Source of the DNA: Rhodoferax sp. BAB1
Lineage (GTDB): Bacteria; Pseudomonadota; Gammaproteobacteria; Burkholderiales; Burkholderiaceae_C
Direction: 5' to 3'
Assembly: GCF_013334205.1 (NCBI RefSeq)
Contig: NZ_CP054424.1
Span: 3,492,001 to 3,556,000, forward strand
DNA: 64,000 nt
Part shown: positions 18,556 through 27,542 of the stretch, one piece after another
How positions within the stretch are numbered: the first letter of the stretch is position 1
Layout: each line of letters starts with the position of its first letter
Translations under genes and position numbers: made by a program
The notes under the pieces: generated by a model
What the model saw: only the letters and a program-made list of their open reading frames with translations
The model's database searches: none
Told to the model about the DNA's origin: nothing

Positions 18556-20087
18556 AAAGACCGCCGATCAATCGAGGCAGGACCCTGCGGCGGTGGCTGG
18601 CCGGGCTGTTGGCCTTGGCGCAGCTTCTGACGCCGGTTGCTGCGCAGTCTTCCTTGCCGGCCCTGGGCGACGGCGCGGAGATGAGCAGCAGTGCCGAACG
18701 CCAGCTGGGCGATCGCATCGCACGTGAGCTCTATCGTGATCCGGACTATCTCGACGATGCCATCCTGGGCGAGTACGTCCAGGACATCTGGTTACGGCTG
18801 ATGGCGGCGGCCCGCCTGCGTGGCGAGCTGTCACCCGAGCTGGAGGAGCGTTTCGCCTGGACCGTGGTGCTGGGACGGGACCGCAGCGTCAATGCCTTTG
18901 CCCTGCCCGGTGGTTATCTGGGGGTGCATCTGGGCCTGATCGCCGTGGTGAGCAGTGAGGACGAACTGGCTTCGGTGCTGGCCCACGAACTCAGCCATGT
19001 GACGCAGCGCCACATCGCGCGCATCATCAGCCGGCAGAGCGAGCAGGCGCCCTGGTTGATCGGCGCCATGATCCTGGGGGCGCTGGCGGCGGCCAGCAAC
19101 CCGGGGGCGGCCGGTGCGATGGTCGTGGGCGGCCAGGCCGTGGCCGTCCAGGGGCAGCTCAATTTCTCGCGTGACATGGAGCGCGAAGCCGATCGCGTGG
19201 GTTATGGCGTCATGACGCAGGCCGGGTTTGATGCCCGCGGTTTCGTGGGCATGTTCGAAAAGCTGCAGCAGGCCAATCGCTTCAACGACACCGGCGCTTT
19301 CCCCTACCTGCGCAGCCATCCGCTGACCACCGAGCGCATTGCGGACATGCAGTCGCGCCAGCAATTGCTGGCGCGTGCAGCGGCAGCGCAGCTCTCCATG
19401 ACGCATGCCATGCTGGCGGCGCGCGCGCGCATGCTGGCCAATCCGGAAGTCGACAGCCTGCGGGCCGCCCTGTTGCAAGTCCAGGGCGAACCGGCGACGG
19501 TCATGTCAGCCGCCCAGCAGGCCGGTGCGCTTTATGCCGCGGTGCTGGCCGCAGTGGGCTTGCGCGAGTTCGGGCAGGCGCAACGCTGGCACGAACGCTT
19601 GCAGACCGTGGTGCGCGGTGATCAGCGGGCGAGTTACCAGGCGCGCCTGCTGGGCGCCGAGCTGGCCCTGGCGGCCGGTGATCCCCGCTCAGCCAGCAAG
19701 CTCCTGGAGAAAGCCAGCCTGGATGCAGGCAGTACAGTGACCCGACCCTTGCTGTTTCTGCGAGCGCGGGCCTGGACACAAAGTGGGCAGGCGCGGGAGG
19801 CCGCCGAGCCCTTGCAGGTCTGGCTGGCCAGCCACCCCCGGGATGCCCAGGCCTGGCAACTGCTCTCAAGCGCCTATGCCGCCCAGGGCCAGACCCTGCG
19901 GGCCGTGCGGGCCGAGGCCGAGGTGCATGCGGCCCGCCTGGACTACGCGGCAGCACGTGATCGTTTGCGTGCTGCACAGGAACTGGCCCGGCAGGGCTCG
20001 ACCACCGATCACATCGAGGCCTCGATCATCGACACGCGCAGCCGGCAACTCGACCTATTGCTGCGGGAACAGGCGCTCGAGCGCTGA
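18552..20087 (+). CDS. M48-family metalloprotease with TPR-like C-terminus (BepA/YfgC-like)
   Basis: 511-residue periplasmic zinc protease. The TTG at 18552 is the start, in a TTGA overlap with tfpZ; no better start precedes the signal peptide ([19 protein letters not shown]). The catalytic HELSH motif is at 145-149 and a downstream READRVG provides the third zinc ligand. Residues after about 270 form helical repeats ([32 protein letters not shown] is TPR-like). BepA degrades or helps fold beta-barrel assembly substrates such as LptD; that role is inferred. The last 33 bases overlap the convergent small membrane gene. Confidence 0.9.
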   Translation: MKRPPINRGRTLRRWLAGLLALAQLLTPVAAQSSLPALGDGAEMSSSAERQLGDRIARELYRDPDYLDDAILGEYVQDIWLRLMAAARLRGELSPELEERFAWTVVLGRDRSVNAFALPGGYLGVHLGLIAVVSSEDELASVLAHELSHVTQRHIARIISRQSEQAPWLIGAMILGALAAASNPGAAGAMVVGGQAVAVQGQLNFSRDMEREADRVGYGVMTQAGFDARGFVGMFEKLQQANRFNDTGAFPYLRSHPLTTERIADMQSRQQLLARAAAAQLSMTHAMLAARARMLANPEVDSLRAALLQVQGEPATVMSAAQQAGALYAAVLAAVGLREFGQAQRWHERLQTVVRGDQRASYQARLLGAELALAAGDPRSASKLLEKASLDAGSTVTRPLLFLRARAWTQSGQAREAAEPLQVWLASHPRDAQAWQLLSSAYAAQGQTLRAVRAEAEVHAARLDYAAARDRLRAAQELARQGSTTDHIEASIIDTRSRQLDLLLREQALER

Positions 20088-20408
20088 GTCGATCACCAGA
20101 CTGAAGACGGAGTAGATAAGCGAGCCCAGCAGGGCGGCGGCAAAACCGCGTACCTGGAAGCCGTCCAGCAGGCTGGCAGCGGCCCAGAAGAGCAGGGCAT
20201 TGATGACAAAGAGGAACAGTCCCAGGGTCAGCAAGGTGACCGGCAACGTCAGCAGGATCAGCAGGGGTCGCAGGAAGATGTTGAACAGGCCGATGAGCAG
20301 GGCCGCGATCAGGGCCGCTGCAAAACCCTGTAGTTCAACGCCGGGATAAAGATGCGTGACCGCCAGCAGGGCGGTCGCGCTGAGCAGCCATTTCGCCAGA
20401 AGCTTCAT
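20055..20408 (-). CDS. Phage-holin-4_2-family (YvlD-like) small membrane protein
   Basis: 117-residue protein made almost entirely of four hydrophobic helices (MKLLAKWLLSATALLAV, then GLFNIFLRPLLILLTLPVTLLTLGLF and others). The IFLRPLL...LPVTLLTLGLFLFVINA pattern is the conserved core of the family once called DUF360/phage holin. Despite the name, chromosomal members are not known lysis proteins and have no settled function. Start ATG at 20408; upstream codons are non-hydrophobic. Its 3' end overlaps the M48 gene by 33 bases. Confidence 0.85.
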   Translation of the reverse strand: MKLLAKWLLSATALLAVTHLYPGVELQGFAAALIAALLIGLFNIFLRPLLILLTLPVTLLTLGLFLFVINALLFWAAASLLDGFQVRGFAAALLGSLIYSVFSLVIDSALERLFPQQ

Positions 20409-20471
20409 GGCGGACAAGCATAGCACCCGGGGCGTCGGAAATGTGCCCCGGGTCCGTGGCACCTATAAACG

Positions 20472-21152
20472 TCAGGCAGCTTGGCCGGCAGGACGGCGCG
20501 AACTCCACCAGCCGGCAGCCAGCACACCACCGACCACCACCGCATACAGGATCCAGCGCACGGCGGCATGCGGGTCGAACACCGGATCGAGCCAGGGTTC
20601 GTTGACGATCATCTTGGCCGCGGTAAAGGCCAGCACGGCGGCGCCGAGCTGGATGATGATGGGGAAACGCTCGACCAGCTTGAGCACCACCGAGCTGCCG
20701 AAGACCACGATGGGCACGCTGATCAGCAGGCCGATCACCACCAGGTCCATGGCGCCATGGGCGGCACCGGCCACGCCCAGCACATTGTCCACGCCCATCA
20801 GCGCGTCGGCCACCATGATGGTCTTCATGGCACCCCAGAAGGTGGTCACCACCGGGCCGTCGTGGCCTTCACTGTCCTGGTCGGCCAGTAGCTTGTAGGC
20901 GATCCAGACCAGGCCCAGGCCACCGACCAGCATCAGGCCCGGGATCTTGAGCAGCCACACCACGCCCAATGTCATCACCGAGCGCACGGCGATGGCGCCG
21001 ACCGTCCCCCAGAGGATGGCTTTTTTCTGCAGCTGAGGGGGCAGGTTGCGCGCAGCCAGGGCAATCACGATGGCGTTGTCGCCGGCGAGCACCAGGTCGA
21101 TGAGGATGATGGCCAGCAGGGCTGACCACCAGGGGGTGGAAAACAGTTCCAT
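20472..21152 (-). CDS. TerC-family membrane protein, probable Mn2+ exporter under riboswitch control
   Basis: 226-residue multi-pass membrane protein. The two acidic helix motifs are LIDLVLAGDNAIVIALA near the N-terminus and VADALMGVDNVLGVAGAAHG centrally. It is a YjbE/YkoY-like TerC protein; family members export manganese or load exported metalloproteins. ATG at 21152 (MELFSTPWW) is the start; upstream codons belong to the leader. A yybP-ykoY riboswitch, the Mn2+ sensor, lies directly upstream, which supports a manganese role. It is clearly diverged from the TerC protein at 7343-8044. Confidence 0.92.
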   Translation of the reverse strand: MELFSTPWWSALLAIILIDLVLAGDNAIVIALAARNLPPQLQKKAILWGTVGAIAVRSVMTLGVVWLLKIPGLMLVGGLGLVWIAYKLLADQDSEGHDGPVVTTFWGAMKTIMVADALMGVDNVLGVAGAAHGAMDLVVIGLLISVPIVVFGSSVVLKLVERFPIIIQLGAAVLAFTAAKMIVNEPWLDPVFDPHAAVRWILYAVVVGGVLAAGWWSSRRPAGQAA

Positions 21153-21239
21153 GAATACTCCGGGTAAACGTCGATACAAGCTGGGACAAGATCCGTCGTG
21201 TGTATCGGGCAGTGGGGCTGCAGGACATGCTTCGACGGA

Positions 21240-21392
21240 ACCCGGCTCAGGTTCTGGTCGAAGGTCTTGCCCGGCATGACGTGATACGTCGCTGCCCAGC
21301 AAGCCGGAAGCCGCGCGGACTCCGTATTGACGACTTGCTGATGGATGCGGTGGCAGGATGGCCACTGCGGTCGGGAGCTACTCCCCTTCGGA
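21240..21392 (-). promoter_or_regulatory. yybP-ykoY manganese riboswitch upstream of the TerC gene
   Basis: On the minus strand the leader contains GGGGAGTAGC (21386 down to 21377), a central GTCGTCAATACGG segment, and CCGGGCAAGACCTTCG around 21273-21258. These are the conserved 5' GGGGAGUAG, inner and 3' elements of the yybP-ykoY aptamer, in the right order and spacing. It sits about 90-240 bases upstream of a TerC gene, the class's usual target. Mn2+ sensing by this class is established; exact boundaries here are approximate. Confidence 0.87.
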
Positions 21393-21481
21393 AGTCCGAT
21401 TGGAGCATGACGAGCAAAAGCCCATGATCTGGTAGGGGTTTGGGGGCGCTGTCGGGCCCGGAGCGCGCCAGGCCAGGCGCT

Positions 21482-21940
21482 ATGATCCGGCACCTCAGCG
21501 CATCCACCATGGCAGGCATCCACATCACCGATATCGAAGCGGCCATCAACTACTGGCGCGACCGTGAGCCCTCACCCGACGGCATCACCCTGGCCAGGCC
21601 GGTGCGGGCGCTGGCCGAGGTCTATGCCCTGATGGTCTATTTCCGCGAGCAGGAAGTCGACGAGTTCAGCATGCCGGAGCCGGCCATGCGGGCCTGGCTG
21701 GCCTGGTACGAGAGCACCCCCGACACACCCTGCATCGCGATCTGTTCGACCAGCCAGGGGGACCCCGAATGCAAGGGCTGCGGTCGGTCCTTTGACGAGG
21801 TGCAGTTGTGGACCGAAATGCGGCCGGCGCAAAAGCGGCAGACCTGGCGCCGCATCACCTTGCACGGGGGGGCCTGGCGTTTCAACCGCTATGCCGAACG
21901 GGCGGCCGAGGGCCAGGGGATGAGCTCGGTGGAAGCCTAG
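21482..21940 (+). CDS. DUF3717-DUF1289 fusion protein
   Basis: 152-residue protein (or 143 from the ATG at 21509, MAGIHITDIEAA, which matches the domain start better). Residues 10-80 fit DUF3717 (IHITDIEAAINYWRDREPSPDG). The C-terminal part fits DUF1289: TPCIAICSTSQGDPECKGCGRS followed by DEVQLWTEM, with four cysteines that could bind a metal or Fe-S cluster. Function is unknown. It is divergent from the TerC riboswitch leader and convergent with yaeQ, the stops being 15 bases apart. Confidence 0.82.
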   Translation: MIRHLSASTMAGIHITDIEAAINYWRDREPSPDGITLARPVRALAEVYALMVYFREQEVDEFSMPEPAMRAWLAWYESTPDTPCIAICSTSQGDPECKGCGRSFDEVQLWTEMRPAQKRQTWRRITLHGGAWRFNRYAERAAEGQGMSSVEA

Positions 21941-21955
21941 GCCCTACTCACAGGC

Positions 21956-22516
21956 TCACTTCCAGCGCTGCGCCTCGATGGTCACCTGATGCCGGCTGTT
22001 GCCCAGCATCAGCGCGCCTTCCTGGATCGTGGCCTGCAGTTGCATGCTGCGCTCGGCCATCGCGGCCAGGGCCTGGGAGGCTTCGGTCGGCACGCGCCAG
22101 ACCTGCAGCTTGTCCAGCCGCGTGAGCTTGTTCTCGATGCCGCGCCACCAGACCTCGGCGGCGTGCGCAAAACAATAGACCACCACGGCATCCGACTTGC
22201 TGCAGGCCTTGGCCAGCGGTTTGTCTTCGGGCTGGCCGACCTCGATCCACAGGCGCGTCTGGCCGGTGTAGTCACGCAGCCAGACATCGGGTTCGTCGGG
22301 GTCGGACAGGCCGGCGCCAAAGGCCAGCGTGCCGTCGCCGTTGCACACGGTCTGCAACTGGTGAGCCTGCAGGGCCAGCGCGACCAGCCGGACCATCATG
22401 CGTTCATCGGTTTCGCTCGGGTGCCGCGCCAGCGTCAGCGCATGGTCGGCGTAATAACCGTGATCGATGTCGGCGATCTGCAGATTGGCCTTGAAGATGG
22501 TGGATTTGATGGCCAT
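21956..22516 (-). CDS. yaeQ: YaeQ family protein
   Basis: 186-residue protein with the YaeQ signatures MAIKSTIFKANLQIADIDHGYYADHAL split across the start, TDERMMVRLVALAL, and LWIEVGQPEDKPLAKACSKSD. YaeQ has a PD-(D/E)XK nuclease-like fold; it was once reported to compensate for RfaH loss, and its true role is unsettled. Length and start are normal. It is followed on the same strand by purB, which begins further upstream, so no operon is evident. Confidence 0.93.
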   Translation of the reverse strand: MAIKSTIFKANLQIADIDHGYYADHALTLARHPSETDERMMVRLVALALQAHQLQTVCNGDGTLAFGAGLSDPDEPDVWLRDYTGQTRLWIEVGQPEDKPLAKACSKSDAVVVYCFAHAAEVWWRGIENKLTRLDKLQVWRVPTEASQALAAMAERSMQLQATIQEGALMLGNSRHQVTIEAQRWK

Positions 22517-22558
22517 AGGTGCAGGAGATGAGGGGGAGTTTGCGGGAAACGCCGTGGA

Positions 22559-22625
22559 ACCGGCTCTGCCGGGCCACTGGCGTTGTCCCCCTTTTAGGGG
22601 GAAGCGGCGTCAGCCGCTCAGGGGG
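22559..22625. repeat. GC-rich palindromic intergenic element between yaeQ and purB (REP-like)
   Basis: Consecutive palindromes: CCGG-CTCTG-CCGG at the left, CCCCCTTTTAGGGGG at 22587-22601, and AGCGGC-GTCA-GCCGCT at 22603-22618, followed by CAGGGGG. This CCCCCTT...GGGGGAAGC...GCTCAGGGGG layout resembles dispersed intergenic repeats I recall from Comamonadaceae genomes. Only one copy was noticed here. It may also terminate purB transcription (minus strand). Confidence 0.55.
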
Positions 22626-24714
<2,089 letters not shown>

Positions 24715-24740
24715 GGCGCCCTCGCTTCCAATGCCCCGGC

Positions 24741-24760
24741 CCGGCGTGCGGAAACGCCGG
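24741..24760. other. Inverted repeat after the GST gene
   Basis: CCGGCGT (24741-24747) pairs perfectly with ACGCCGG (24754-24760) around a six-base loop. No T run follows, so terminator function is uncertain. Confidence 0.4.
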
Positions 24761-24817
24761 CCTGTCAGGCATATGTCATCGTGCCGGCCTAGAATCCCCG
24801 CACCGTGAAGGAACGCC

Positions 24818-25675
24818 ATGCTTTACCCTGAACTGTTCAAACAGCTTGAAGCCGTGCGCTGGGACATGGAGAAGGACATTCCCTGGAGCAAGTTCGATGC
24901 TTCCCTGCTCAGCGATGAGCAGGCCCAGACCATCAAGATGAACGCCATCACCGAGTGGGCGGCCTTGCCGGCCACCGAGATGTTCCTGCGTGACAACCGT
25001 GACGACAGCGATTTCTCGGCCTTCATGTCGATCTGGTTCTTCGAGGAGCAGAAGCACTCGCTGGTGCTGATGGAATACCTGCGCCGTTTCCGGCCCGAGC
25101 TCGTGCCGACCGAGCAGGAACTGCACGACATCCGCTTCGAGTTCGATCCGGCCCCGGCGCTGGAGACGCTGATGCTGCACTTCTGCGGCGAAATCCGTCT
25201 CAACCACTGGTACCGCCGCGCCTCCGAGTGGCACACCGAGCCGGTGATCAAGCAGATCTATACCACCCTGAGCCAGGACGAGGCGCGCCACGGGGGCGCC
25301 TACCTGCGCTACATGAAACGCGCCATCGGGCGCTTTGGCGCCGAGGCCAGGACCGCTTTTGCCAAGGTCGGTGTGCTCATGGCCAGCGCACGGCGTACCG
25401 CGCAAGCCCTGCACCCGACCAATCTGCACGTGAGCAAGGCCCTGTTCCCGAACGACACCATCCAGAGCCGCCTGCCCGATCCCGAATGGCTGGAGCACTG
25501 GCTGGACAAGCAGATCAATTTCGACGCGAGCTGGGAGAACAAGGTGGTTGAACGCATCCTGCACAACCTCAGCCTGCTGTTCGGGCGCAGCTTCCAGTCG
25601 GTGCAGGAACTCAACCGCTTCCGCAAGGAGCAGATGGCGTCGCTGGCACCTTTGCCGGTTTCAGGCGCGGTCTGA
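24818..25675 (+). CDS. Ferritin-like diiron protein (acyl-ACP-desaturase-like fold)
   Basis: 285-residue soluble helical protein. A full set of candidate diiron ligands is visible: Glu54, E77-Q-K-H80, Glu125 and E155-A-R-H158, the two E-x-x-H pairs being the hallmark of ferritin-like/ribonucleotide-reductase-like carboxylate proteins. Spacing resembles stearoyl-ACP desaturase relatives rather than ferritins. The substrate is unknown, so an oxidase or desaturase role is inferred only. It has a GAAGGA-type ribosome site before the ATG. The 3' end overlaps the convergent HD-GYP-like gene by 15 bases. Confidence 0.78.
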   Translation: MLYPELFKQLEAVRWDMEKDIPWSKFDASLLSDEQAQTIKMNAITEWAALPATEMFLRDNRDDSDFSAFMSIWFFEEQKHSLVLMEYLRRFRPELVPTEQELHDIRFEFDPAPALETLMLHFCGEIRLNHWYRRASEWHTEPVIKQIYTTLSQDEARHGGAYLRYMKRAIGRFGAEARTAFAKVGVLMASARRTAQALHPTNLHVSKALFPNDTIQSRLPDPEWLEHWLDKQINFDASWENKVVERILHNLSLLFGRSFQSVQELNRFRKEQMASLAPLPVSGAV

Positions 25676-26902
25676 ACCGCTCGCGGTGGTCAGGGCCAGC
25701 ATGCGCTGCAGGTTGAGCTGGACCTTGACCTCGCGGTGCGGCACGCTGGCCACGATGCGGTAGTCCCGCAGGGCCGTGTCGCGGATCACCGGCTCGGCCA
25801 CCGGCATGCCTTCGCGGTTGATCAGCACTGCCACCCGGGGCGTGGTCGTGTTGGCGCCGCGCCGGATCACGGCCGCCACTTCATCGGTATTGAGCCGCAC
25901 AAAGGAGCCCGGTGAATAGATGCCGACCGCCTTGATCAGGGCTGCGCCGGCTTCGTCGACCTGCCGGTTCTCATCGAAGTAGCTGGCCTGCATGGCGGCG
26001 GCCGGCGAGGTGGGCGTGCGCGAGGCGCGTGGCGCCAGCCGGGCGCCGAACATGTCGGCACGCTGGATCAGCCGGGCCATGCGCTGGCCTTCGGTCTTGT
26101 CTGCCAGCGGCCCGGGCGGCACGCTGTGGTGATGGCGCACGGCTTCCAGCCAGACTGCATCGTTGACACCGATCTTCTGCAGCAGCGCCACCGAGCGCAG
26201 GGCGTGCTGGTCGATCTGCTGGCGCTGCTCCGGCGAGAGCGGGGTCAGTTGCTGGGCCAGCTTGTCCTGCAGGTCGGTCATGCCCAGGTTCATGGTCAGG
26301 GCCGCCAGGCACATGGCCTGCTCTTTCTCCGGCGGCCAGTTGAGCACTTCGCGCGCGGCCAGGCCGCACATCACGCTGACCAGCATGGCATGCGTGGCGC
26401 TGTACATCCGGATTTCGCTGGCAGAGAGATGGAACAGCGCAAACAGCGCGCCGTCGGCGTTGCCGATCGAGTGCTGGCGCAACTGCTTTTGCAAGCGCAC
26501 CAGACGCTGCAGGAACTGGGGGGCAGCGCTGTCACGCAGGATGCTGTTGGCCTGTACCTGGTAGTCGAGCCAGTCGGGCGGGCCGTCGGCCAGGTCAGGG
26601 TCATTGCGGCTGGCATCCACATCGGAGCGCGAGACCTGGACGCCGGCAATCTGCCCCAGGGTCTTTTCCTTGCGCACGAGGTCGTGCAGCATGCCGACAT
26701 AGGCGCGGTGGTGCGCCTCGGAGTCGGCCACATCGATGTAGAGCGAAACACCGCGCCCGAGCAGGGCCTGCAACTCGCTGCGCGAGGCGATCACGTAGCC
26801 CTTGCCGGCCAGCAGCGTGCCATCGGCGTCCATCAGCGGAAAAGGCAGGGGCTCGCCGATCCGCAAGGAATCCAGGCTGACGGAGACGAGTTTGGTCGAC
26901 AT
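25661..26902 (-). CDS. Degenerate HD-GYP-domain protein
   Basis: 413-residue protein. The N-terminal part (1-110, MSTKLVSVSLDSLRIGEPLPFPLMD) resembles the PilZ-like/DUF3391 front domain common before HD-GYP. The central domain (about 150-300) follows the HD-GYP pattern but key residues are gone: the HDxGK position reads M204-N-L-G-M208, and the HHE...GYP segment reads H257-H-H-S with no GYP. It is therefore unlikely to cut cyclic di-GMP and may act as a scaffold or sensor. Start ATG at 26902 follows family N-termini; the upstream frame is non-homologous. Confidence 0.8.
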   Translation of the reverse strand: MSTKLVSVSLDSLRIGEPLPFPLMDADGTLLAGKGYVIASRSELQALLGRGVSLYIDVADSEAHHRAYVGMLHDLVRKEKTLGQIAGVQVSRSDVDASRNDPDLADGPPDWLDYQVQANSILRDSAAPQFLQRLVRLQKQLRQHSIGNADGALFALFHLSASEIRMYSATHAMLVSVMCGLAAREVLNWPPEKEQAMCLAALTMNLGMTDLQDKLAQQLTPLSPEQRQQIDQHALRSVALLQKIGVNDAVWLEAVRHHHSVPPGPLADKTEGQRMARLIQRADMFGARLAPRASRTPTSPAAAMQASYFDENRQVDEAGAALIKAVGIYSPGSFVRLNTDEVAAVIRRGANTTTPRVAVLINREGMPVAEPVIRDTALRDYRIVASVPHREVKVQLNLQRMLALTTASGSDRA

Positions 26903-27016
26903 GGGCTGGCAATTATGCCTTTGCAGGCCTGGCGGCGGTGGAGGGATTGAGGGGTAAAGCGCGGCTGTTTTCACGGTTTGCCCGCTGGCGCAGGCCGCGC
27001 TGCTAGGATGCGTGTC

Positions 27017-27541
27017 ATGACGCAAGCTCCTGCCACGACCGCCCCGCCTGGCGCGCCGTTTCCGCTGCCCGCCTTCCTCGGCAAGCTCTGCCCGCGGGCC
27101 GAGCTCGGCGCCCGCCTGGCGGCCCTGCCCCGGCCGCTGGTTTTCACCAACGGTGTGTTCGACGTCATGCACCGGGGACACGCCATCTACCTGGCGCAGG
27201 CCCGTGCGCTGGGGGCCAGCCTGCTGGTGGCGCTGAACACCGACGCGTCGGCACGCCGCCTGGGCAAGGGGCCGGAGCGGCCCCTGAACAACGAACAGGA
27301 CCGCGCCGCCATGATGGCCGCGCTGGGTGCCGTTGATCTGGTGACCTGGTTCGACGAGGACACGCCGCAGGCCTTGATCGCGGAGATCCGGCCGGACATC
27401 CTGGTCAAGGGCGGCGACTACGACATGGGCAAGCTGCCGGAAGCGGCCCTGGTCGCGTCCTGGGGCGGGCGCGCCCTGGCCCTGCCCTTTGTGGGGGGTT
27501 ATTCCACCACCGCCCTGGTGCGCAAGATCCGCAGCACGTAG
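27017..27541 (+). CDS. rfaE2: D-glycero-beta-D-manno-heptose 1-phosphate adenylyltransferase
   Basis: 174-residue nucleotidyltransferase making ADP-heptose for the LPS inner core, the stand-alone equivalent of the C-terminal half of E. coli HldE. The signature FTNGVFDVMHRGHAIYLAQAR (split over residues about 44-64) carries the nucleotide-binding HxGH-type motif; RPLNNEQDRAAMM and KGGDYDMGKLPE follow. ATG at 27017 has AGGA eight bases upstream; an in-frame ATG at 27008 is possible. Its stop is two bases from the convergent glnE stop. Confidence 0.95.
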   Translation: MTQAPATTAPPGAPFPLPAFLGKLCPRAELGARLAALPRPLVFTNGVFDVMHRGHAIYLAQARALGASLLVALNTDASARRLGKGPERPLNNEQDRAAMMAALGAVDLVTWFDEDTPQALIAEIRPDILVKGGDYDMGKLPEAALVASWGGRALALPFVGGYSTTALVRKIRST

Positions 27542-27542
27542 T

